From assembly GCF_002482385.1 (NCBI RefSeq), contig NZ_DLFW01000048.1:1-64000 (forward strand): 64,000 nt of DNA, written 5' to 3'. This stretch comes from Dysgonomonas sp. UBA7710 (lineage in GTDB: Bacteria > Bacteroidota > Bacteroidia > Bacteroidales > Dysgonomonadaceae). Shown one piece after another: positions 8,468-16,162 of the stretch. A program made the position numbers and the translations under genes. Numbering within the stretch: position 1 is the first letter of the stretch; every line of letters starts with the position of its first letter. The notes below the pieces were generated by a model that saw only the letters and a list, made by a program, of their open reading frames with translations, was not told the origin of the DNA and made no database searches.

Positions 8468-9313
8468 TTATGGTTGAGTTGTACTGTATTTCTTTATATT
8501 TCCGCTTGTAAGGGCCACATTTGTTGCGGGAGTGACTGTGTAAGGTATGTCGTTTTTCTTCCACACAAAGCGAATATCCATTGTTTGAGGAGGCACTAAT
8601 GCCCAGCGAAAAAAGGTATAATAACCACTAGTATATCTTCGCCACATTTGGATCGTATTCTTTGTGCTTCCGGGTATTATACTTTGATTAGCCAAATTTA
8701 TAGTGCAATCGGTTACTGCCTCCAATAGATTGACTGTTGGTGGGGTGTTAACATTATCAGCTATAGCTAATTCTATCATAGCCAAAGCATGTGAAAATAG
8801 TAAAACTAGAACATTGTCATTTTTAGAAACATTCTCCAGTTTAGCCCACAAAAAATCATTTTTCTTATAATACTCACCATCATTAGACGCTTGATCTATC
8901 GGTACATTGAAAATGTAAGCATTCGGGTTGGTCATACCGGCATCGTAGGGATAATAGGCATAAAAACTCAAATTATCACCATCGTTTGGGTAATACTGCG
9001 GAGTGATGGTAATCCATGCTCCATTGTTGTAAGTAAATTGCACATTATCGGCATAGTTACCCGATGCCAGTAATCCTCCATTACCTTTTACGATGTATAC
9101 TCCTATTTTATCGCCATTCTGCCACGTACTGATGAAGTTATATGTAGTAGCAACCTTTGTTTTAGGCGCGTTGTCTTCCTCTCCGGCAAAATTCATTGCA
9201 AATGTTATCTGTTCGCCGCCTTGTGGGTTCGGAAATAATTCATCATTATCATTGCTACATGAAGCCATCCACACGAGGCTGCCCAGTAACGTTAATAATC
9301 GTATTGCTTTCAT
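8468..9313 (-). CDS. Fimbrillin-like lipoprotein
   Basis: This 281-residue lipoprotein has a lipobox at MASC. It carries a shorter version of the fimbrillin signature: STWQNGDKIGVYIV, ADNVQF, YYPNDGDNLSFYAYYPY, then an FSHALAMIEL segment matching the NHALSKLSF and DHKLTKVII strands of its neighbours. The C-terminus (ALTSGNIKKYSTTQ) lacks the extra C-terminal region seen in the 494-residue protein. It lies between the anchor-like gene and the other two fimbrillins, with gaps of 44 and 47 bases, so all are likely one transcript. It may be an alternative stalk or accessory subunit. Confidence 0.8.
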   Translation of the reverse strand: MKAIRLLTLLGSLVWMASCSNDNDELFPNPQGGEQITFAMNFAGEEDNAPKTKVATTYNFISTWQNGDKIGVYIVKGNGGLLASGNYADNVQFTYNNGAWITITPQYYPNDGDNLSFYAYYPYDAGMTNPNAYIFNVPIDQASNDGEYYKKNDFLWAKLENVSKNDNVLVLLFSHALAMIELAIADNVNTPPTVNLLEAVTDCTINLANQSIIPGSTKNTIQMWRRYTSGYYTFFRWALVPPQTMDIRFVWKKNDIPYTVTPATNVALTSGNIKKYSTTQP

Positions 9314-9357
9314 ATATTTTAGCTTTTTTTATTAGTTCTCTTTTACTTTTTTGATGA

Positions 9358-10191
9358 TTACCAAGCTACTCCGCTGCTGCTACCTGTCACCTTCCACCCT
9401 GTAATGGTGGCTGCAAATCCACTTTCTTCGGGTGTATTCAGATTGCCTGAAATAGTTAGAGGAACATGTTTGTTCTGATTGAAATTAACCAATTGGGCAC
9501 TCACATCCGATTCTATGTGTTGAGTCTCGCCATCGGTAAAGGTGATATCCAATATGAGTTTCTTAGTTTCATTCGCCATACCTAACAGACGAACTGTGGC
9601 CGTGAGCTTATTGCCATCGCGGGTAAAAGAAGGCGCGATAGATAGATTTGTACCGCTATGCATATTAATCTCATAATCAAGGCTGTTGGCAATACCCGTT
9701 AATGTTGCGGAAGTGGACGCAATACGTTTGGGATCGCCTTCTGTTACAGTTAATTCAATAGTCAACTGTCTTACTTGCTGTCGCATTTGCACGGTAATTG
9801 TCTCTTCTTTGAAGTCTGCATACCTAGCCTCTGTAGTGGCTGTAAATAGCCATCCGGGAAGGGGATCAACCAAATTACCTGTCATTGTTACTGCTGCGGT
9901 TGTCCCTGTGATGCTTATTCTATCAGGGCTGTTATAGATATAAATGGGATAATTACCTGCCTCAAGCTCTGGTAATATGTTCGTGGCTTGTGTATAGTTC
10001 AAGGTTTGATTGTTGATTATTACCATGTAACTTGCAGGTTGCTCTATACCCGAGGTACGTTTACTCCAGTCAGTAACAAGTGTCATTTTTCCTTTCAACG
10101 GATCTTCGAGGTCTACTCTGGTACAGGATATTACACTTAACAGTAAACAGTTAGCAGTGAATAGGAGTAGCTTGTTTATATTGATTTTCAT
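9358..10191 (-). CDS. Mfa2/DUF5119-like fimbrial anchor lipoprotein
   Basis: This 277-residue lipoprotein (lipobox VISC near residue 23) resembles the fimbrial anchor/assembly proteins of Bacteroidales operons (DUF5119 or FimB/Mfa2 type). The pattern is a mature start with CTRVDLEDPLKGKMTLVTDW, a LEAGNYPIYIYN strand, a transthyretin-like middle and a C-terminal HVPLTISGNLNT segment. Such proteins anchor the fimbria to the outer membrane and limit its length. It is the second gene of the operon, 22 bases after the DUF3575 gene. The exact family is less certain than the role suggested by context. Confidence 0.72.
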   Translation of the reverse strand: MKININKLLLFTANCLLLSVISCTRVDLEDPLKGKMTLVTDWSKRTSGIEQPASYMVIINNQTLNYTQATNILPELEAGNYPIYIYNSPDRISITGTTAAVTMTGNLVDPLPGWLFTATTEARYADFKEETITVQMRQQVRQLTIELTVTEGDPKRIASTSATLTGIANSLDYEINMHSGTNLSIAPSFTRDGNKLTATVRLLGMANETKKLILDITFTDGETQHIESDVSAQLVNFNQNKHVPLTISGNLNTPEESGFAATITGWKVTGSSSGVAW

Positions 10192-10213
10192 ATCTTGATT
10201 TATTTTTCCGTTA

Positions 10214-10783
10214 TCAATTTATTTTCCAGACAAAGGTCATGGAGATACCTGTTGGCCCCCAGTAGCCGTTAGCGGTTTTCTTTCCGTCACGGTAGTCTAC
10301 ACCTCCAATCCGTTGGTATTTTTCCTTGTCATAGAGATGCAGGTAGCCTAAAGAAAATCCTAAGTCGACCATCAGATTTTTGCCTGCATAGAATTGATGA
10401 CCGAGGGTAAGTCCTCCACCCATATACTTGCCTTGGTTGCCTGTCAGGTTGTACTCGCCCATTGTATATTGGGCTCCAATGTAATTGTATTTGGATTCTC
10501 CTATATAATAGCGTGCCTGTGGAGCCAGATTCCACATCCGCCAGTATTTGTTTTGGGTATCCAGGCTCCAGTGTGCCCAGCCACCATCAATAATCAGGCT
10601 TACGTGGTCGGAGTTTTTATATTCTATACCCACATTCGGGGTAAGCATTAACCAGGGGATTACATTGGTTCGTAAACTGATACTGCCTTTTGGCGAGTAA
10701 GTAGATAATGATTCCGCGTTGCTTTGTCCGTAGGAATACAAGGATAAAGCAAACAGTAGAATAAAGAGGGTATAAGATTTCAT
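10214..10783 (-). CDS. DUF3575 outer-membrane-type protein
   Basis: This 189-residue protein has a cleavable signal peptide ending at SYGQS and matches DUF3575: SLRTNVIPWLMLTPNVGIEYK, then amphipathic beta-strands such as APQARYYIG, GGGLTLGHQFYAG and a final GPTGISMTFVWKIN ending in an aromatic-rich strand. It is probably a small outer-membrane beta-barrel. DUF3575 genes often open fimbrial operons in Bacteroidales, sometimes with an OmpA-like partner, and may form or support the assembly platform. It is the first gene of this operon, behind a 233-base leader that also holds the terminator of the upstream regulator. Confidence 0.82.
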   Translation of the reverse strand: MKSYTLFILLFALSLYSYGQSNAESLSTYSPKGSISLRTNVIPWLMLTPNVGIEYKNSDHVSLIIDGGWAHWSLDTQNKYWRMWNLAPQARYYIGESKYNYIGAQYTMGEYNLTGNQGKYMGGGLTLGHQFYAGKNLMVDLGFSLGYLHLYDKEKYQRIGGVDYRDGKKTANGYWGPTGISMTFVWKIN

Positions 10784-10925
10784 CTTGTTCTTTATTTTGT
10801 TTATATAGATGTTATATTATATCTTAGGGCAATGGAAATAGCCTGAATTTATTTAGTATCAGAATGAAAATTGTGAGATGATGTGTTAAAACACAGAGTA
10901 AAGTTAAGCGAAAATTCTAAAAATA

Positions 10926-10965
10926 AATCAGGCAAAAGAGTTGTGAGACTTGCTTTTGCCTGATT
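10926..10965 (-). terminator. Terminator of the AraC-type regulator gene
   Basis: A perfect 13-base inverted repeat, AATCAGGCAAAAG at 10926-10938 and CTTTTGCCTGATT at 10953-10965, encloses a 14-base loop. Read on the minus strand it is followed by TATTTTT, which fits a Rho-independent terminator separating the regulator from the fimbrial operon. Confidence 0.7.
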
Positions 10966-11016
10966 CTTGACATATTTTATTGTAAAATATTTATTAACAA
11001 ATAAATACAATGGATA

Positions 11017-12810
11017 TTAATCCTCAAATCCTGACATGTTTTTTTTCGTTTTTTTGAATTGGGAAGGAGAAATACCTGTCATTTTTCGGAATGATTCATA
11101 GAAAGAACTGCGGTTGCTAAAGCCTACCCGTATACCGATATCATCGACAGACAAAAATTTATTTCCAGGATCTGATAAAAGGCGGATAGCCTCTTTCACC
11201 CGGTATTCATTGATATAGGTGTTGAAATTTTTACCTGTGGTACTATTGATTGCTTTGGATAGGTATTTACGGTTGATACCTACATGTTCTGATAAGATCT
11301 CAAGGTTAAAGCCGGGTGAAGTATATAGCTTTTGGCCGACGACAAAAGAGAATATACGTGACATGACAGCAAGGTCTTCTTTAGATACATTGTCCGAGGG
11401 ATTATCTATACCAACGGGAGTTAGTTTATTCTTATCATTATTTTTGCAGTCAACCTGATTAAGAATAAATGTACCCTCAATTCCTTCTATTGAGTTTGCC
11501 CATTCCTGATTTTTCCGAACTAACGTCCTGTAGGCTGATTGTGTACGGCGATAAAGTACTACGATAACGGATAGGGCGGCAACTGATAGTATAAATACGA
11601 TGGATATAATCAGTATGGCTTTACGTTGTGTTTCAGCTTCCGCTTTTCTTGTTTCTATTTCGTTTTCTGCAATGTTTTGCTTTGCCTGAACGATATACTG
11701 AGAGCTACAAACTTTATCTTCTTCCTTATAAATACTTATTAGAGAATCATTATATTCCTGTGCCTTATCTATATCTCCTTGCTTGGCACTGTATTTTGCC
11801 AAAATGGTGTACGCCTGCTTTAGACGTTTATTTTTATTATAAGTATCTTTGTGTGCATAGTAAAGAACACTGTCTGCTAACATGGCTATTTGGGATGATT
11901 CTTCCATTCCGAAATAGGAAAAACATTGACAGGCATACATTCCGGCAAGATGTCCGTAATCATCCCCTCTTTTCAAAAACGGTAGTACTTCCAGATCCAA
12001 TGCCAGAGATTTTTCGTATTCTCCTTTCAGCATCGCATTACATGCCAAATGTGACAAGGCAATAGCATTATATACAGGGCGGTTAAGCACAATATCTTTA
12101 CTCTTCAGTGTAGACTGGAAGTAATAGTCGGAAGTATCCATCTGGCTTATATTGGCATAACAGATACCAATAATTTTACGTGCATCCAGATTGGCACAGT
12201 CGGTAAAAGAGCGTGAAGGCTTTTCTGTGATAGCATGTTTAAGTAATTCGATGCTTTTATTAAAGTCATTGAATAGATAATAGGCTTCTCCTAATTTAAA
12301 ATAAGCGGCTCTTTTATCGGGATATTCTTTCTCTGAAACAACGGATAGCTTCTTTTCGAGTAGTATAGCCATTTCAAAGGCTTTTGTATAACTGGGGGGC
12401 TGCGACCAAAAGGCCGTATTGAATGCTTGGAGGAGTAATTCAAGCTCCAAGTTAATATATCGTTTCCTTGCGGCTTGCAGCGACAGGGAATAGTATTCGT
12501 TAATTTTTAGGTTTGTTTGATCGTATGTTGTGCTGGGCAGATTAGTAATTTTTTTGTAATGATGGTTCAGTTCTTTACTATCTGAATATGTTTTTTCGAT
12601 ATGTGATACATTGTCATAATCCTTCAATGCTTTTTGATAGGCAGAGACCTGTTCTGAAGCAAGTGTTCGGCGATACAGCTCCAACTCAGGATAAGTTATT
12701 TTTGTTTGAGATATGACAAATATTCCTGATTGCTGCAAGAGAAGAATAAATAGCAGCAATACTTGTTTCTGATGATTTCCCAATAATAGTACACGTTTTT
12801 TTGTTTTCAC
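11017..12810 (-). CDS. TPR-membrane-AraC family transcriptional regulator
   Basis: This protein of about 597 residues has an N-terminal hydrophobic segment (VLLLFILLLQQSG) and TPR-like helical repeats over the next 350 residues. A second membrane segment (ILIISIVFILSVAALSVIVV) follows at about residue 395, then a cytoplasmic AraC-type helix-turn-helix near the C-terminus (NRKYLSKAINSTTGKNFNTY and VGFSNRSSFYESFRKMTGIS). The layout suggests a one-component sensor with a periplasmic TPR domain controlling DNA binding. It lies directly upstream of the fimbrial operon and is its likely regulator. The start is uncertain: I prefer GTG at 12810, which gives MKTKKRVLLL, but TTG at 12840 would add ten residues. 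Confidence 0.82.
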   Translation of the reverse strand: MKTKKRVLLLGNHQKQVLLLFILLLQQSGIFVISQTKITYPELELYRRTLASEQVSAYQKALKDYDNVSHIEKTYSDSKELNHHYKKITNLPSTTYDQTNLKINEYYSLSLQAARKRYINLELELLLQAFNTAFWSQPPSYTKAFEMAILLEKKLSVVSEKEYPDKRAAYFKLGEAYYLFNDFNKSIELLKHAITEKPSRSFTDCANLDARKIIGICYANISQMDTSDYYFQSTLKSKDIVLNRPVYNAIALSHLACNAMLKGEYEKSLALDLEVLPFLKRGDDYGHLAGMYACQCFSYFGMEESSQIAMLADSVLYYAHKDTYNKNKRLKQAYTILAKYSAKQGDIDKAQEYNDSLISIYKEEDKVCSSQYIVQAKQNIAENEIETRKAEAETQRKAILIISIVFILSVAALSVIVVLYRRTQSAYRTLVRKNQEWANSIEGIEGTFILNQVDCKNNDKNKLTPVGIDNPSDNVSKEDLAVMSRIFSFVVGQKLYTSPGFNLEILSEHVGINRKYLSKAINSTTGKNFNTYINEYRVKEAIRLLSDPGNKFLSVDDIGIRVGFSNRSSFYESFRKMTGISPSQFKKTKKNMSGFED

Positions 12811-12904
12811 AAGAGATTGTTTATCAGCGTTCCCTAACAAAAATAATATTTTTCAGGAAATATTGGATGCAATACTGGAGTAAAAAGAATTTGATTTTTT
12901 ATTC

Positions 12905-12937
12905 TTCAATAAGCTAATCGTTGATTGGCTTATTGAA
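12905..12937. repeat. 15-base palindromic hairpin, also echoed inside the nuclease gene
   Basis: TTCAATAAGCTAATC pairs with GATTGGCTTATTGAA around a 3-base loop (one G-U pair). It lies in the 357-base gap between regulator and nuclease. Shortened versions of the same palindrome recur inside the nuclease gene, near 13937-13956 and 14000-14028. The rest of the gap holds the nuclease remnant at 12995-13129 and nothing else I can support. Confidence 0.55.
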
Positions 12938-12994
12938 TATTCTGAATTCGGCGGTCATTGAAGCCCGAATTAAATCACTATTCTTTCAACAAAT

Positions 12995-13129
12995 CTATCT
13001 TTCTCGCAATCTTTTCCCATCTGGAAGGATTTTCTGATAAGAATCAGGCAATTCAGATGTAAGTCTATAGGTTGCCACACCAATTGGTTGAATAGAATCT
13101 TTAAGAGCGTATTCCACAATGATGTACTC
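12995..13129 (-). pseudogene. 3' remnant of a second YhcG/PDDEXK nuclease gene
   Basis: Read on the minus strand, the 44 residues before the stop at 12995-12997 contain YIIVEYALKDSIQPIGVAT and end SELPDSYQKILPDGKRLRER. This matches the C-terminal tail typical of DUF1016/PDDEXK nucleases (VEYALR.....PIGV.....LP....LP). It has no start codon and is preceded in frame by a stop. The intact nuclease gene just upstream has its own, different C-terminus, so this is a leftover of another copy, perhaps from recombination between related genes. Confidence 0.65.
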
Positions 13130-13197
13130 TTAAAAAAACTGTCATATAATCTATACTTTATAATTCTCCAACCATCAGCCGGAGAAATTCCATTCTT

Positions 13198-14316
13198 TTA
13201 TTTCTCCAACTCTGCTTTGACAATATTTTCTAAAACTTTCTTATCTGGTAATTTTAGAAGATATTTTGAAACAAAGAGCTGATCTTCCATATTGACAGTA
13301 GTGTATTTTACCAATGTGTCATTTTTATCAGCACATAAAATAATTCCGATTGGGGGATTATCGCCTTCTGTCATCTCTTCTGCTTTGAAATAATTCAGAT
13401 AAAGAGTCATTTGCCCTGCATCGGCATGAGTAAATTCTCCGATCTTCAAATCTACTAAAACGTGACTTTTTAAAATTCGATGGTAAAACACTAAGTCTAT
13501 CCGGTAATGAGTATTGTCAAATGTAATTCGTTTTTGGCGAGCTTCGAAACAGAACCCAGTCCCAAGTTCTACCAGAAATTTTTGTAAATGAGTTAGTATA
13601 GCTTGCTCCAAGTCTAGTTCTGAGTGGGCAGAATTATCTTCTAAACCCAAAAATTCAAGAATATAGGGATCTCTAAGTATTTCGGAATTAGTGGTAGGCT
13701 TTAAACTCTTCACTTTGGCTATAAGTGCCTCTTTATTCGTAGATATAGATGTTCGGAAAGCTAAAGACGTATTTGTGGCTCTTTTCAGATCTCTAACGCT
13801 CCAATTGTTCTTGATCGTTTCTACTTCATAAAATAAACGTTCCAAAGGATCTTCAATTTTAAACAACTCTATAAAATGTGTGTATGTGAGTTTCGATAAT
13901 ATCAACTCAACAGGTAATATCATTTCCTCATCGAATTGGCTAATCAGTGATTGGCTTTTTTCTAAACCTTGTATATTCAGCTGATTATCTATGCTTTGCA
14001 ATAAGCCAATCACTGATTGTCTTATTTGCGGATACCTCTGATAAAAAGTTCTATGATTTTTCAGAGCACTGACAGAAAATCCTTTTACCTCTTTTTGTTT
14101 CAATTGAGAGGCTATTTCACCTATCAAATTATCTCCATATTTTGCTTTATCTTCTCCCTTCTGTTCATACTCAACGATATAATATCCAACAAGCCAATTG
14201 CGAAGGGTCAGATTTAGATTGACACTCTTTTGAGCATTATCTTGAAATTGATAATGTGCTTGAGAAATACTATCTATAAGTTGGTCAAAGCTCGACTGTC
14301 GTTTATTGAGTTCCAT
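13198..14316 (-). CDS. YhcG-family PDDEXK nuclease (DUF1016)
   Basis: This 372-residue protein has an N-terminal DUF1016 helical domain (LTLRNWLVGYYIVEYEQKG, YGDNLIGEIASQL, FSVSALKNHRTFYQRYPQI). Its C-terminal PDDEXK nuclease domain has the core IDLVFYHR, VLVDLKIGEF and GQMTLYLNYF, where the aspartate of IDLVFY and the D-x-K of VDLKIG are the expected catalytic residues. Such proteins occur in mobile elements and defence-like islands and are thought to cut DNA, perhaps branched intermediates. I start at the ATG at 14316 (MELNKRQSS) because the 24 residues upstream look non-coding and hydrophobic. It lies 91 bases after the integrase gene on the same strand. Confidence 0.85.
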   Translation of the reverse strand: MELNKRQSSFDQLIDSISQAHYQFQDNAQKSVNLNLTLRNWLVGYYIVEYEQKGEDKAKYGDNLIGEIASQLKQKEVKGFSVSALKNHRTFYQRYPQIRQSVIGLLQSIDNQLNIQGLEKSQSLISQFDEEMILPVELILSKLTYTHFIELFKIEDPLERLFYEVETIKNNWSVRDLKRATNTSLAFRTSISTNKEALIAKVKSLKPTTNSEILRDPYILEFLGLEDNSAHSELDLEQAILTHLQKFLVELGTGFCFEARQKRITFDNTHYRIDLVFYHRILKSHVLVDLKIGEFTHADAGQMTLYLNYFKAEEMTEGDNPPIGIILCADKNDTLVKYTTVNMEDQLFVSKYLLKLPDKKVLENIVKAELEK

Positions 14317-14407
14317 ATTGGGATTAGTTATTTGTATCTGTAAAAATAATAAAATATAACAAAAACTGAAGTTTAATTCTGCAACCATTAGATGCAGAAT
14401 TAGAAAA

Positions 14408-15661
14408 TCACTTCTTCAAGTTATTTCTCAATGCTTTCAATCTATCAGCAGCCTGAAAGTTATCGACTTTAATATATCGCATAAATGCAGCTGGACTTTT
14501 GTGTCCCGATATTTTCATTAGTTCCTCGGCAGGAAAGCCCGATAGATACATATTGGTACAAAAGGAACGCCTACAGGTATGTGACGAGATCATTTCCCAT
14601 TTCTTGTTTACCTCGGCAACCCTATTGTTTCCTCTCTTTCTCACGACTTCTACTTTGTGGATAAGTTTTATTCTCTGTCCTAACTCTTTTACTCGTTCAT
14701 TAAATTTATAACTATGGACTTTCGGTAAATTATAATCATACTTCTTAAGAATATCAGGCACATAGTCAATCATTGGAATAACAACGGCTTTGTGTACTTT
14801 ACGTTGCTTAATATTAATATTCCCATTGATATGATCAATGTGCTCCGAGTTTAGTGTAGATAAATCACTATATCGAAGGCCTGTATAACAGCCCACTATG
14901 AAGATGTCTCTTATTTCTTCCAATTCCTTATCCTCAGATAAGTCAAGCCTATAAATAGCCTCTAATTCTTTTTCATTGAGATAAATTGCATCCGTCTCTT
15001 CCTCTACAACCTTGAATGATTTCAAATCAATATTAGGAATCACTCCTTTCGTAATTTGATAGTTGACAAATCCTTTTAGCAGTCGTACAACTTTTCCTGC
15101 CGAATTAGTAACTAAACCAACTGTTCCATCAGGTTTGACAGCTTTGTAGAAAAGATAATCCATAAATTCATTATAGAATTTAAGATTCAAATTTCTGAAT
15201 GTGACAGGCTGAGATGAATATTCTTTGAAATTAGTGAGGTGCTTTCGCAATGTCTTATAGTCTTTTACTTGATCTTTAGAAACATGGGGAGCTTTTTCTT
15301 CAATATACAGCTCCAATGTTTTAAACATATCTACTCTATTCGAACGTTGCTCATACTCTCTATTCTTTTCCAATTCGAGCAGAATATAGTCCACAGTAGG
15401 GTCAATAGTATTGTCCACTGCATAACTGAGTATTTCGCCAAGTTTAGATGTTATTTTGGTAAGTACAAGATCAATCTCTTCAAATTGCGGACAAGCTCGC
15501 TTTATCCATTTTTTCTTATTATCCCAATGCTCAGGCTTTATGTCGTAACCTGTTGCGATAAGAGTTCTTCGAGAACGAGAATAGTTATAGCATACATACA
15601 AAGGAGTAGTCCCATCTTGAGAAATACGTTTCGCTAGTATATAAGGAACATAATTTGCCAT
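14408..15661 (-). CDS. Tyrosine site-specific integrase
   Basis: This 417-residue recombinase has the usual Bacteroidetes layout: an Arm-type N-terminal domain (YVPYILAKRISQDGTTPLYV), a SAM-like core-binding domain and a C-terminal catalytic domain. Catalytic residues seen are R263 (TGLRYSDL), the H-x-x-R motif (SSHTCRRSF), H387 (SGHKS) and the nucleophile Y396 (FMRYIKV). It would integrate and excise the element. I chose ATG at 15661 (MANYVPYI) because a good promoter sits at 15698-15727, leaving the upstream extension untranslated. Its position beside the possible att core supports the element boundary. Confidence 0.93.
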   Translation of the reverse strand: MANYVPYILAKRISQDGTTPLYVCYNYSRSRRTLIATGYDIKPEHWDNKKKWIKRACPQFEEIDLVLTKITSKLGEILSYAVDNTIDPTVDYILLELEKNREYEQRSNRVDMFKTLELYIEEKAPHVSKDQVKDYKTLRKHLTNFKEYSSQPVTFRNLNLKFYNEFMDYLFYKAVKPDGTVGLVTNSAGKVVRLLKGFVNYQITKGVIPNIDLKSFKVVEEETDAIYLNEKELEAIYRLDLSEDKELEEIRDIFIVGCYTGLRYSDLSTLNSEHIDHINGNINIKQRKVHKAVVIPMIDYVPDILKKYDYNLPKVHSYKFNERVKELGQRIKLIHKVEVVRKRGNNRVAEVNKKWEMISSHTCRRSFCTNMYLSGFPAEELMKISGHKSPAAFMRYIKVDNFQAADRLKALRNNLKK

Positions 15662-15680
15662 ACTTTTTATATTTAAAAGT

Positions 15681-15727
15681 GTCGTGCATTTGTCGTGCAA
15701 ATCTACAAAAACTATTGAACAATGCAA
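15681..15727 (-). promoter_or_regulatory. Integrase promoter with a duplicated GTCGTGCA site
   Basis: On the minus strand TTG at 15727-15725, a 19-base spacer and TAGATTTG at 15705-15698 match the Bacteroidales promoter exactly. Two copies of GTCGTGCA, at 15681-15688 and 15692-15699, overlap the -7 box and start region, so they could be integrase arm sites or a repressor operator. Confidence 0.65.
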
Positions 15728-15809
15728 ACAAAATGGGAAATTATAAAAATATAAAGTATTGATATATAGTAATTATTGTAAAATATAGAAAAATATTAAA
15801 AATAAATAA

Positions 15810-15830
15810 GAGTCCCGTCCATACCGCAGA
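15810..15830 (+). other. Possible att core (3' end of a tRNA gene)
   Basis: GAGTCCCGTCCATACCGCA reads like the last part of a tRNA: end of the T-loop, CCCGT as the 3' T-stem, CCATACC as the 3' acceptor strand and G as discriminator. A strong terminator follows 33 bases later, as after a tRNA gene. The rest of the tRNA would lie beyond the left end of the element. This is inference, and no second copy is in the window. Confidence 0.3.
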
Positions 15831-15862
15831 AGCCTTAAGATAAAGGGCGACAGAAGTAAGAC

Positions 15863-15899
15863 AAGCCCTTCATATTCACTGAATATGAAGGGCTTTTTT
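15863..15899 (+). terminator. Strong Rho-independent terminator
   Basis: AAGCCCTTCATATT and AATATGAAGGGCTT form a perfect 14-base stem with a 5-base loop, followed by a T-rich tract on the plus strand. It probably terminates the chromosomal transcript (possibly a tRNA) into which the element inserted. The remaining sequence from 15900 to 16162 holds a lone TACATTTG box at 16034 but no gene I can support. Confidence 0.8.
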
Positions 15900-16162
15900 C
15901 TTTTTTATCTGTTTAGGCAGAAAGACAACCGAAAGACAAAAAAGGCATGACTTGTGATATTGTAAAATAACAGATATATAGGAAATAATAAGTTTTGACA
16001 TCTCTTAACCAAGAGGTATAAAGTCTCCTTTTTACATTTGCAGAATAAGATAAAAAGAACTTTAACAAGTTTTAAACAGTAAGCTGGTATATAATCACAA
16101 AAAAAAATGCTAAATATTGATAGACAGATGTTTAATTCTATGCTTGATTTGAATTGTTTTCT

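Larger units (their letters stand above)
1..15830. mobile_element. Integrative mobilizable element (right part) with fimbrial cargo
   Basis: The segment holds the standard parts of a Bacteroides-type mobilizable element: a small helix-turn-helix protein, a VapE-like ATPase, a Toprim primase-like protein, a hairpin-rich candidate oriT, a MobV relaxase and, at the right end, a tyrosine recombinase followed by a possible tRNA-end att core at 15810-15830. Fimbrillin genes, an AraC-type regulator and a PDDEXK nuclease lie between relaxase and integrase and so count as cargo. The left end and its att copy are outside the window. No conjugative transfer (tra) genes are visible, so transfer would need a helper element. 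The right boundary is inferred. Confidence 0.72.

Noticed and set aside
10784..11016. Invertible promoter for phase variation of the fimbrial operon
   Set aside because: The inverted repeat at 10926-10965 encloses only 14 bases and ends in a T tract on the minus strand, so it is a terminator; no invertase gene is nearby.
15900..16162. A promoter-like TACATTTG at 16034 suggesting a plus-strand gene
   Set aside because: No open frame of useful length follows before the convergent stress-protein gene, and no -33 TTG is at the right distance.
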